Origin: Thermoplasmatota archaeon
GTDB lineage: Archaea > Thermoplasmatota > E2 > DHVEG-1
Assembly: GCA_018824925.1 (NCBI GenBank)
Contig: JAHJFH010000331.1
Span: 1-20,854, forward strand
Length of the DNA: 20,854 bases
Reading direction: 5' to 3'
Positions 1 to 6,536 of this stretch are shown here, in pieces; position 1 is the stretch's first letter; each line of letters opens with the position of its first letter. The notes beneath the pieces were generated by a model, which did not search any database, was not told the DNA's origin, and saw nothing but the letters and a program-made list of their open reading frames with translations. The translations under genes and the position numbers were made by a program.

Positions 1-1061
1 AAATACCTTCTGATGCCTGTTGGGTATGCGAAGGACTCACTGGTGAAATAGACCATTTTATTACTCTTATTGAACAAAAACTGAAGGGATATGAGTTTGC
101 TAGTTTTTTGATGGGGACACAAATCGCTGATGATGTTGTTGCGCGACAACGACAAATCACTGCAGCCCTTGATAGAGCAGACGATGAGCCACTAAAGATG
201 GCATTGAATCGTGAAATTGGAAAACAACTCGAAGAACAGTTACAAAAACCGGTGGATTTCACACACCCCGATATCACCATCATAATCAACACCGCCTATG
301 ATGTCGTTCATTTGCAGCTAAAATCTCTTTATATTTATGGGCGATATCGTAAATACCAACGGGGTATCCCGCAGACCCGTTGGCCCTGCCGTGTCTGTCG
401 AGGGAAAGGCTGTCAACGTTGCAATAATACCGGGAAAATGTACCCGACGAGTGTTGAAGAACTCATTGCCATACCAATAGAACAGCTCGTTACAGGAAAG
501 GGTATCGCGTTTCATGGGAGTGGCCGTGAGGATATTGACGCCCTCATGCTTGGCAATGGACGACCATTTGTGGTGGAGATAAAAAACCCACAGATCCGCA
601 CCCTTGATTTTCTGTCTCTTACAAAACATATTAACAAACAGGCGAATAAGATCATTGAGGTCGAGGGTTTACGCTATTCTGACAAGGATGAAATTGTTCG
701 GTTAAAAGATGCTGATTTTCGGAAAACCTACCGGATTATTATTGAAGGTTCCTCCATATTAGATGAGGAAAAACTTAAAGAAGGAGCGCAGATATTACGG
801 GGCACAACCATTCGGCAATTTACGCCGACACGGGTCGCTCATCGTCGAGCACACAAGGTTAGAGAACGTACTGTCTATCAGTGTTCACTAGAGACTATAG
901 AGGGTACTATAGCAACATTGGTGCTTGAAACCGAATCTGGGACCTACATTAAAGAATTGGTCTCTGGCGATAACGGTCGGACGCAGCCGAACCTCAGTGA
1001 CCTCATAGGAATTTCCTGTATCGTCAAGGAACTTGATGTCATAGAAATCAAGGGGGAATAA
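1..1061 (+). CDS. pus10: tRNA pseudouridine synthase Pus10, 5'-truncated by window edge
   Basis: Pus10 converts U54 and U55 of the tRNA T-loop to pseudouridine in archaea. The frame is open from base 3 to the stop at 1059-1061, so the true start lies outside the window; the TTG at 108 and ATG at 111 are internal. The first visible residues include CWVCEG, half of the N-terminal zinc-binding site of the THUMP-containing domain. A second cysteine cluster, CRVCRGKGCQRC followed by NNTGK, lies near 387-440. The catalytic motif GSGREDIDA places the catalytic Asp at codon 531-533. The C-terminus carries GTYIKEL and the GDNGRTQPN segment typical of the family's PUS fold. It is the first visible gene of an operon, 7 bases before L21e. 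The family call is firm; only the missing N-terminus is unknown. Confidence 0.95.
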   Translation, partial: IPSDACWVCEGLTGEIDHFITLIEQKLKGYEFASFLMGTQIADDVVARQRQITAALDRADDEPLKMALNREIGKQLEEQLQKPVDFTHPDITIIINTAYDVVHLQLKSLYIYGRYRKYQRGIPQTRWPCRVCRGKGCQRCNNTGKMYPTSVEELIAIPIEQLVTGKGIAFHGSGREDIDALMLGNGRPFVVEIKNPQIRTLDFLSLTKHINKQANKIIEVEGLRYSDKDEIVRLKDADFRKTYRIIIEGSSILDEEKLKEGAQILRGTTIRQFTPTRVAHRRAHKVRERTVYQCSLETIEGTIATLVLETESGTYIKELVSGDNGRTQPNLSDLIGISCIVKELDVIEIKGE

Positions 1062-1068
1062 ACAAAAC

Positions 1069-1362
1069 ATGGTAAGACGTTCCCGAGGAATACGAAGCAA
1101 AAGTCGACATATCCTACGAAAAAAACCTAGGCACCGTGGGCTCTCACCCATTACTCGTGCTCTGCAACAATTTGAAATCGGAGACATTGTTAATGTCTCA
1201 ATTGATGGATCTATCCATAAGGGCATGCCACACCCTAAATTTCAGGGGACCACCGGAAAAATTCAGGGTGTTCAAGGCGATGCATACCTTGTTGGTTTTA
1301 TGGATGGGAATAAACATAAGACCCTGGTTGTACGACCAGAGCATTTAGGGAGAGTACAATAA
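1069..1362 (+). CDS. rpl21e: Large ribosomal subunit protein L21e
   Basis: This is a 97-residue protein of the archaeal/eukaryotic large ribosomal subunit, where L21e binds 23S rRNA near 5S rRNA. It opens with the basic stretch MVRRSRGIRSKSRH, followed by LRKKPRHRGLSP, and has the HKGMPHPKFQG motif in the SH3-like barrel; all are L21e hallmarks. Length matches the family (about 95-100 residues). The ATG lies 7 bases after the Pus10 stop. The stop is one base before the Rpo4 start, so translation of the two is probably coupled. Gene order L21e-Rpo4-DUF655-KsgA is a recurrent archaeal cluster, which supports the assignment. Confidence 0.97.
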   Translation: MVRRSRGIRSKSRHILRKKPRHRGLSPITRALQQFEIGDIVNVSIDGSIHKGMPHPKFQGTTGKIQGVQGDAYLVGFMDGNKHKTLVVRPEHLGRVQ

Positions 1363-1363
1363 T

Positions 1364-1702
1364 ATGGTTACCACCGGAGCTGGAACACCCGTCACCCTTC
1401 CAGAGGTAAAAACTATGCTGAAGAAGGTAGAAAAACAACGGGCTGAGCTTATCTATGAACAACGAATCACTCTGGAACATGCACAGAAATTTGCTCGATT
1501 AACGGTAAAGCAAGCAAAAGATTTGGTTAAAGAACTTGAAGCCCTTGGATTCCTTGATGAATCACAAATCTACACTATTGCCAATATTCTGCCCTCAACA
1601 GAGGATGATATTCGGGCAATTTTTGCAAAAGAACGATTTTCACCAACACAAGAGCAAATAGCTCAAATTATAAAAATTGTAGGTACATACTATATTGAAT
1701 AA
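1364..1702 (+). CDS. rpo4: DNA-directed RNA polymerase subunit Rpo4 (RpoF)
   Basis: Rpo4/F is the archaeal homologue of eukaryotic Rpb4. With Rpo7/E it forms the stalk of RNA polymerase, which binds nascent RNA and helps open complex formation and elongation. The 112 residues fit the family. After a short N-terminal tail (VTLPEVKTML) comes a helical region with YEQRITLEHAQKFARL, and then the HRDC-like C-terminal helices with the typical phrase ANILPSTEDDIRAIF. The ATG at 1364 is one base past the L21e stop. Rpo7 is not in the window, as usual in archaea, where the two stalk genes are apart. Position inside a ribosome-linked operon would co-express polymerase and ribosome components. Confidence 0.95.
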   Translation: MVTTGAGTPVTLPEVKTMLKKVEKQRAELIYEQRITLEHAQKFARLTVKQAKDLVKELEALGFLDESQIYTIANILPSTEDDIRAIFAKERFSPTQEQIAQIIKIVGTYYIE

Positions 1703-1714
1703 GGTGGGGTAAGC

Positions 1715-2287
1715 GTGGAGGATTACGTCTATATATTAGATTATTTGCAGAAAGGCCGAGCTGATTCACCACCGCATAAACGCAGACCGGTGGTCTATGG
1801 AATTGGCGAAAATCAATTCACGTTACTAGAACTCATTCCTCGACGGGATGCAGCCTTTACCATTGGTGAACGTATCTATGTAGGCAAGGAAGCAACAAAA
1901 CGGCTTAAAATTGAAAAAATTAAGGGACGGGTGAACTATGATGAGCTTCTTTCAACAGCCCATGGTGAGCTCCCCTATGTTATTCAAGATATGGTTCATC
2001 ATGGAGAACAAAAGTTTGTAAAATTCTTTAATGAGGCACCTGCAATATCTACCAGGTTCCATGTGCTTGAATTACTCCCGGGTCTTGGGAAGAAAATGAT
2101 GCATGAGATTATTGATGAACGACGGAAAAAACCCTTTACAAGTTTTGATGAAATGCAAGAGCGTATAGATTTTTTACGAGCACCTGATAAACTCATTGCG
2201 AAACGTATTGAACTAGAGCTTTCCGATCCACTGCAAAAATATCGGATTTTCACCCGACCCCCGATTACAAAAACATCCCATTACTGA
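1715..2287 (+). CDS. DUF655 family putative nucleic-acid-binding protein
   Basis: A 190-residue member of the archaeal DUF655 family. The N-terminal half (EDYVYILDYL, then a basic KRRPVVYGIGE region) looks like a small beta-barrel of OB/S1 type. The C-terminal half contains a helix-hairpin-helix-like segment, LLPGLGKKMMHEII, followed by RRKKPFTSFDEM, which suggests RNA or DNA binding. The biochemical role of the family is not settled as far as I know. The start is GTG at 1715, with GGTGGGG at 1703-1709 as a plausible ribosome-binding site. It sits 12 bases after Rpo4 and 2 bases before KsgA, so a role in ribosome assembly or in coupling transcription to translation is an inference from context only. 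Confidence 0.88.
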   Translation: MEDYVYILDYLQKGRADSPPHKRRPVVYGIGENQFTLLELIPRRDAAFTIGERIYVGKEATKRLKIEKIKGRVNYDELLSTAHGELPYVIQDMVHHGEQKFVKFFNEAPAISTRFHVLELLPGLGKKMMHEIIDERRKKPFTSFDEMQERIDFLRAPDKLIAKRIELELSDPLQKYRIFTRPPITKTSHY

Positions 2288-2289
2288 CC

Positions 2290-3045
2290 ATGACGGGTGC
2301 ACGATTTGGACAACATTTTTTAATCAATCACTCTCTTGCTCAGAAAGAAATCGATTATGCACAGCTAGGACCTACTGATGTTGTCCTTGAGATTGGGCCG
2401 GGGCATGGGATTCTCACAAAACTGTTAGCACAACGAGTCAAGCAGGTTATTGCGGTTGAGATTGATCACACATTAGTTGAGGAATTACGGGAGTGTGTTC
2501 CCGAAAATGTTGCTCTTATTCATGCTGATATTCTGAAACTTGATCTCACCACACTCCCTCGATATACTAAGATTGTAGCAAACCTCCCGTTTCAGATTTC
2601 CTCAGAAATAACGTTTAAACTTCTTGAAACATCCTTTAATGCAGCGGTTTTAATGTATCAATATGATTTCGCTGCACGTATGATTGCCCCACCAGGATCA
2701 AAACAATATAGCCGGTTATCTGTTGGTATCTATTACAAAACCTTCTGTTCTATTAAACAAAGAGTGTCTCGAGGAAATTTTTTTCCCCCGCCACAGGTTG
2801 ATGCCGCGATAGTTGAAGTGCTTCCTCGATCTGTAGCACCCTTTCAAATTATGGATGAATCTCTTTTTTTTGAGGTCTGTAAACATTTGTTTTCACATCG
2901 ACGGAAAAAAATTGGTACTACCATCGCCACACAGTATAAGATTAGGGAGGGGGTGCCATTTGGCAATCAACGGGTTGAGCAGCTAACACCTGAGGAGATT
3001 GGGGTGATTAGTGATTTTATTTTTACAGCGAAAAAGAGGGCATGA
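2290..3045 (+). CDS. ksgA: rRNA small-subunit adenine dimethyltransferase KsgA/Dim1 (RsmA)
   Basis: KsgA/Dim1 uses S-adenosylmethionine to dimethylate two adjacent adenines in the 3'-terminal helix of 16S rRNA during 30S maturation. The 251-residue protein has the family's GQHFL at residues 7-11, SAM-binding motif I VLEIGPGHG at 32-40, acidic ribose-binding E57 in AVEID, D80 in HAD, and catalytic motif IV NLPFQIS at 98-104. Motif IV more often reads NLPY in this family; here the aromatic residue is Phe, which should still stack on the target base. The C-terminal domain has the LFSHRRKKI signature. The ATG is 2 bases after the DUF655 stop. It is the last gene of this operon; the HemK-like methyltransferase that I recall often following it in euryarchaea is absent. 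Confidence 0.95.
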   Translation: MTGARFGQHFLINHSLAQKEIDYAQLGPTDVVLEIGPGHGILTKLLAQRVKQVIAVEIDHTLVEELRECVPENVALIHADILKLDLTTLPRYTKIVANLPFQISSEITFKLLETSFNAAVLMYQYDFAARMIAPPGSKQYSRLSVGIYYKTFCSIKQRVSRGNFFPPPQVDAAIVEVLPRSVAPFQIMDESLFFEVCKHLFSHRRKKIGTTIATQYKIREGVPFGNQRVEQLTPEEIGVISDFIFTAKKRA

Positions 3046-3098
3046 TTTCTTAGTTACTCTATCCTTATTTTTACGGTTTGGTAGTTTTGCAGCACTAA

Positions 3099-3106
3099 TT
3101 TAAATA
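3099..3106 (+). promoter_or_regulatory. TATA box for response regulator gene
   Basis: TTTAAATA is a good archaeal TATA box. Counting about 26 bases from its centre predicts transcription start near 3128, which lies after the possible GTG start at 3113 and before the ATG at 3146. It therefore supports the shorter receiver protein. Confidence 0.55.
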
Positions 3107-3145
3107 CTATGTGTGGTAAAGTATAACATAGCAGTGGGATGCTGT

Positions 3146-3514
3146 ATGACAAGAAAAATCATGATCGTGGATGATGACCCGGATATCTTGGTGACCCTTC
3201 GGATGTTTTTTGAGGGGAACAATTTTGAGGTCCTTGCTGTCGATAGTGGGAAGGATTGCATCCGTGAGCTTGAGGAGGGATTCACGGGTATCGTGCTGCT
3301 TGATATTACGATGCCCTTTATGGATGGCTGGGCGACCCTTCGGGAAATCATTAAACGTGGGTTGAATAAACAGGTCATGATTTCGATTATCACCGCGAAT
3401 GTGTGTTCACAAAACGATCAGGGCCCTGATATAACGTCCTATGTCAATGAGGTCATTGCAAAACCTTTCAATCTTGAGCGGTTAATGACCTATGTTCGGA
3501 AGAAGAACACGTAG
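3146..3514 (+). CDS. Stand-alone response regulator receiver (REC) protein
   Basis: A 122-residue single-domain CheY-like receiver that would take a phosphoryl group from a histidine kinase. With the ATG at 3146 as start, the acidic pocket is D9-D10-D11, the phospho-acceptor is D53 in VLLDITMP, the switch threonine is T83 and the conserved lysine is K106 in IAKPF; all key residues are present. There is no output domain, so it must act by protein contact, as a phosphorelay shuttle, or as a phosphate sink. I prefer ATG 3146 over GTG 3113 because the TATA box at 3099-3106 places the transcript start after 3113, and the extra residues are not receiver-like. No kinase gene is in the window. It is followed by a T-rich stretch and a convergent gene. 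Confidence 0.9.
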   Translation: MTRKIMIVDDDPDILVTLRMFFEGNNFEVLAVDSGKDCIRELEEGFTGIVLLDITMPFMDGWATLREIIKRGLNKQVMISIITANVCSQNDQGPDITSYVNEVIAKPFNLERLMTYVRKKNT

Positions 3515-3538
3515 GTTCGATTTGCCCTGTCCCCTGCG

Positions 3539-3556
3539 TTTTTTCTCATTTTTTTT
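3539..3556 (+). terminator. T-rich terminator after response regulator
   Basis: Two T runs (six Ts at 3539-3544 and eight at about 3549-3556) lie just past the receiver gene. Archaeal intrinsic termination depends mainly on oligo-T in the coding strand. The second run overlaps the end of the convergent membrane-protein gene. Confidence 0.45.
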
Positions 3557-3764
3557 AGAGGAAATGTGCGAGTATATTTTGATTAATCCATGCGAAGACG
3601 CCGAGGAGGTCAAGCCCGATTAGGATCAGGAAGAAAACGAGAATGATAATAAGGATTTTTATAGCGAATTTGATTAATTTCCAGAAAATAATGATAATCA
3701 GTATTACTCCTAGGAGTATTGCCCATAAGGGGAGCTGGGTTATCCATTCCATTCCTACCAACAT
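3555..3764 (-). CDS. Small two-helix membrane protein, unknown function
   Basis: A 69-residue, very hydrophobic protein that I do not recognise. Two transmembrane segments are visible, about residues 11-28 (LPLWAILLGVILIIIIFW) and 34-57 (an Ile/Leu/Val-rich stretch), joined by a short basic turn KLIKFAIK. The first helix starts after an acidic/polar GMEWITQ. The reading frame is open further upstream to 3887, but those residues are polar and overlap the hef leader. The TATA box at 3785-3792 predicts a minus-strand start near 3762, almost exactly at the ATG at 3764-3762, so a leaderless start is my choice. ATGs at 3773 and 3752 are alternatives. It is divergent from hef and convergent with the receiver gene. 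The helix pattern makes a real gene likely, but no function can be assigned. Confidence 0.6.
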   Translation of the reverse strand: MLVGMEWITQLPLWAILLGVILIIIIFWKLIKFAIKILIIILVFFLILIGLDLLGVFAWINQNILAHFL

Positions 3765-3784
3765 TAGGGACATTTCCTGTGTTG

Positions 3785-3793
3785 ATTTAAATA
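3785..3793. promoter_or_regulatory. Palindromic TATA box shared by hef and the divergent membrane gene
   Basis: ATTTAAAT (3785-3792), extended to TTTAAATA on the plus strand, is self-complementary. It could seat TBP for transcription in both directions: plus start predicted near 3815 and minus start near 3762. Both fit the flanking genes, with a leader of about 50 bases for hef and a leaderless membrane gene. Confidence 0.45.
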
Positions 3794-3868
3794 TTGTTAT
3801 CGGTGGTATTTCTTTTCGGTGACCTCTCCCGTAACTATAAAAATATCGAATGGTTATATCGAAATCAC

Positions 3869-6133
3869 GTGTATATTTCTCATCCATGTATTAAAGCAAA
3901 TGTGATAGAATTTCGTGCGTTTCAGGATGCTATTGCTAAAGAGGCAAGGAAAAAAAGTAGTCTTGTTGTTATTCCAACGGGGATGGGAAAAACGATTATT
4001 GCGGTTTTGGTGATTGCACAAAAATTGTGTGAGTCGCAGGAGAAAATTTTGTTTTTATCGCCAACGAAACCGTTGGTTACGCAACATGCTCGCTCATTAA
4101 GGGATGTTTTAGCCTGTGATGCTGAGATTGTGGTGTTTACTGGTGAGGTAAGTCCTGAGAAACGGGTGGATCAATGGAAATCTGGGCGTATTATTGTTTC
4201 CACGCCGCAGGTTATTGAAAATGATCTTATTGCGCGTCGGATTTCTCTGTCTGATGTTGGTTTGGTGATTTATGATGAGGCACATCGAGCTGTGGGGAAT
4301 TATGCATATGTGTTTATTGCTGATCAGTATCGGAGGGAACGTGCGGTTCGGCATATCCTGGGAATGACTGCGTCTCCAGGGAGTGTATTGCAGAAAATCC
4401 TTGAGGTATGTCGACATCTTGAGATTTCTCATATTGAAATTCGGACGAAACAGGATCCAGATGTTCGTCCATATGTGCATGATATGACGATTGAATGGAA
4501 GGAAATTTCGCTTCCCACTAATTTTTCGCAGGTGTTACAGCTGCTTCGAAAAGCGCTTGCGGTTCGACTGAAGGTACTCAAGGAATATCATGTGTTAGAT
4601 ACGGCTTCTGTTTCCATGGTGAATCGGCGACAATTATTGGATGCACAGCATCGTATACAACAGGCGCTGCGGGCAGATCCGTCACCGAATCCTGATTTGT
4701 ATAAAGCTGCGTCGACTCAAAACGCAGCGATTAAGCTCTATCATGGGATTGAATTACTGCAGACGCAAGGGGTGCAATCTCTTCGGAATTATTTAGATCG
4801 CATGGGTGATGAGGCACGGGCTAAAGGGGGCAGTAAAGCATCCCGGTCACTTATGACTGATCCTGTGGTACTTTATGCGATAGCATCCCTTAAACTTATT
4901 AAAAGTGAACATCCAAAACTTGATGCCGTAACAGAGATTGTGAAATACCAACTTACACATAATGCCCAATCAAAAATCATTGTGTTTACCCATTATCGCG
5001 ATACCTCCCAATTCGTACATGATCGATTAACAAACCTTTCCCATGTTCATCCAGTTCGATTTGTAGGTCAGGCGGGTAAAGGTGTAGACAAAGGAATGAC
5101 ACAAAAGGAACAGCTTCGTATCCTTCAAGAATTTAAGGAGGGTGGATACAATGTATTAATTGCTACTTCTGTTGCTGAAGAAGGGCTTGATATTCCCTCA
5201 ACAGATTTAGTGGTGTTTTATGAGCCAGTTCCCTCTGAGATACGGACCATTCAGCGACGTGGTCGAACCGCACGGAAAATGCCAGGAAAAGTCATTATTC
5301 TTATCACCAAGGGGACACCTGATGAGGGATATTATTGGGCATCCCGACGAAAAGAACGAACGATGCGTGGTGAACTTGAAATCCTTCGATCTGCCTTAAA
5401 AAAACATACTGCTACTACGGCTGATGTGTATAGTTCATTGGAACCATCGAAAAATCAGCGAAAACTTGATGAATATACTGAGGCAGAAGCTACAAAAATT
5501 ATTGTGGATCATCGAGAATCACGCTCAACTGTGATGCGGTATCTAGCACATCAAAAAGTAACGGTTGAACAGCAACAACTTGATGTTGGTGACTATGTGC
5601 TCTCCTCCCGTATTGGTGTAGAACGTAAAACAGTAGATGATTTCCTCCAATCACTCCTTGATGGAAAACTCTTTACCCAAATGCGAAATCTGCGTGATGC
5701 CTACTCCCGTCCCTTACTCATCGTAGAGGGTGAGGGTATATTGACAAAACGAAATATCAGTCAAAACGCGATTTTTGGGAGTATGTCATCAATTATTATT
5801 GACTATGGGATACCCGTGATTACGACAAGAACCGCCCATGAAACCGCTGATTTTCTCCGGGTAATAGCCCATCGTGAACAACACAAAGGTGATAAAGCAG
5901 TGGTATTACGTGGTGAAAAAACCGCGATGTCTCTACAGGAACAACAACGATTCCTTGTTGAGGGGCTACCGCATGTTTCAGCGGTGCTTGCCCAACGGTT
6001 ACTCACCCATTTTGGCACTATTCAGGTGCTTACGAGCGCAACAGAAGCTGAATTATGTGAGGTTCAGGGTATTGGAAAAAACATTGCTGCAGATATTTTT
6101 CGGGTGTTTCGAGAGGAATTTCAAAAAAGTTAG
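3869..6133 (+). CDS. hef: Hef: FANCM/XPF-like helicase-nuclease for fork and crosslink repair
   Basis: Hef is the euryarchaeal relative of FANCM and XPF; it unwinds and cuts branched DNA at stalled forks. Using the GTG at 3869 the protein has 754 residues and begins just ahead of the segment that matches known Hef N-termini. The helicase half has Walker A PTGMGKT (36-42), DEAH (136-139), TASPGS, and motif VI QRRGRTAR (462-469). The nuclease half has DHRE (547-550), DVGDY (572-576) and the catalytic ERK (585-587) of the GDXnERKX3D signature, so the nuclease should be active. Two helix-hairpin-helix motifs end the protein (VEGLPHVSAVLA and VQGIGKNIAADI). The frame is open upstream to TTG 3794, but the TATA box overlaps that codon. 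Base and codon use change near 4860. Confidence 0.93.
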   Translation: MYISHPCIKANVIEFRAFQDAIAKEARKKSSLVVIPTGMGKTIIAVLVIAQKLCESQEKILFLSPTKPLVTQHARSLRDVLACDAEIVVFTGEVSPEKRVDQWKSGRIIVSTPQVIENDLIARRISLSDVGLVIYDEAHRAVGNYAYVFIADQYRRERAVRHILGMTASPGSVLQKILEVCRHLEISHIEIRTKQDPDVRPYVHDMTIEWKEISLPTNFSQVLQLLRKALAVRLKVLKEYHVLDTASVSMVNRRQLLDAQHRIQQALRADPSPNPDLYKAASTQNAAIKLYHGIELLQTQGVQSLRNYLDRMGDEARAKGGSKASRSLMTDPVVLYAIASLKLIKSEHPKLDAVTEIVKYQLTHNAQSKIIVFTHYRDTSQFVHDRLTNLSHVHPVRFVGQAGKGVDKGMTQKEQLRILQEFKEGGYNVLIATSVAEEGLDIPSTDLVVFYEPVPSEIRTIQRRGRTARKMPGKVIILITKGTPDEGYYWASRRKERTMRGELEILRSALKKHTATTADVYSSLEPSKNQRKLDEYTEAEATKIIVDHRESRSTVMRYLAHQKVTVEQQQLDVGDYVLSSRIGVERKTVDDFLQSLLDGKLFTQMRNLRDAYSRPLLIVEGEGILTKRNISQNAIFGSMSSIIIDYGIPVITTRTAHETADFLRVIAHREQHKGDKAVVLRGEKTAMSLQEQQRFLVEGLPHVSAVLAQRLLTHFGTIQVLTSATEAELCEVQGIGKNIAADIFRVFREEFQKS

Positions 6134-6177
6134 GGGACATAACGTTTTTATTCTGTGTGTAGATTACCCCTGTTTTG

Positions 6178-6206
6178 TTATAAGGCTGTAATATGGGTGA
6201 GCGGAC
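6178..6206 (+). promoter_or_regulatory. Promoter and ribosome-binding site of UPF0147 gene
   Basis: TTATAA at 6178-6183 is a weak TATA candidate about 26 bases before the ATG. GGTGA at 6197-6201, five bases before the ATG, matches the 3' end of archaeal 16S rRNA. If the TATA box is real the transcript would be nearly leaderless, so the two signals compete as explanations. Confidence 0.35.
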
Positions 6207-6461
6207 ATGTCCACAGATGAAAAAATTGAGCAGATTGTTGATGGTCTCAATATGATCAGTGAGGACACATCGATTCCCCGGAATATTCGCCGAGGTGCTG
6301 ATGAAGTAAAACAAATTCTTCGTAGTTCTAATGATCCTATAGATCTGCGTGTTGCATCTGCGACCTCGAAACTTGATGATTTAGCGAATGATCCGAATAT
6401 TCCATTACACGGCCGGACATTAATTTGGAATATTATGAGCCGGTTGGAGGAATTGGCGTAA
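6207..6461 (+). CDS. UPF0147 family protein
   Basis: An 84-residue archaeal protein matching the UPF0147 family: an all-helical small protein with IPRNIRRGADEVKQIL and the hallmark segment IPLHGRTLIWNIMSRLEEL at the C-terminus. The function of the family is unknown. The protein is acidic overall, with no cysteine cluster or membrane segment. The ATG at 6207 is preceded by GGTGA at 6197-6201. It lies between hef and the endonuclease IV-like gene as what looks like its own transcription unit, with a T run at 6467-6472 just after the stop. Confidence 0.88.
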   Translation: MSTDEKIEQIVDGLNMISEDTSIPRNIRRGADEVKQILRSSNDPIDLRVASATSKLDDLANDPNIPLHGRTLIWNIMSRLEELA

Positions 6462-6466
6462 CAATA

Positions 6467-6472
6467 TTTTTT
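6467..6472 (+). terminator. Oligo-T terminator candidate after UPF0147 gene
   Basis: Six Ts directly downstream of the stop codon, the simplest form of archaeal terminator. No hairpin precedes it. Confidence 0.35.
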
Positions 6473-6501
6473 ATCTGCAGAAACCAATGGTTATGCGATT
6501 C

Positions 6502-6511
6502 TTAATTAAAA
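6502..6511 (+). promoter_or_regulatory. TATA-like box upstream of endonuclease IV-like gene
   Basis: TTAATTAAAA lies about 30 bases before the ATG at 6537. A predicted transcript start near 6532 would make the GTG at 6519 untranscribed, favouring the ATG. The GGGGGT at 6521-6526 could alternatively be a ribosome-binding site for that ATG. Confidence 0.4.
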
Positions 6512-6536
6512 CAAAGATGTGGGGGTTAGAGATTTT

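Noticed and set aside
318..629. Minus-strand open frame inside pus10
   Set aside because: It has no family features or promoter and is wholly covered by a well-supported gene; many similar frames opposite hef, infB and the atp genes were dropped for the same reason.
108..1061. TTG at 108 or ATG at 111 as the start of Pus10
   Set aside because: The frame stays open to the window edge and encodes CWVCEG, part of the conserved N-terminal zinc site, so these codons are internal.
3113..3145. Longer response regulator starting at GTG 3113
   Set aside because: It lies only 7 bases after the TATA box and before the predicted transcript start; the added residues are not part of a receiver fold.
3794..3868. 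Longer Hef starting at TTG 3794 or GTG 3803
   Set aside because: TTG 3794 touches the TATA box, GTG 3803 precedes the predicted transcript start, and homology begins only after the GTG at 3869.
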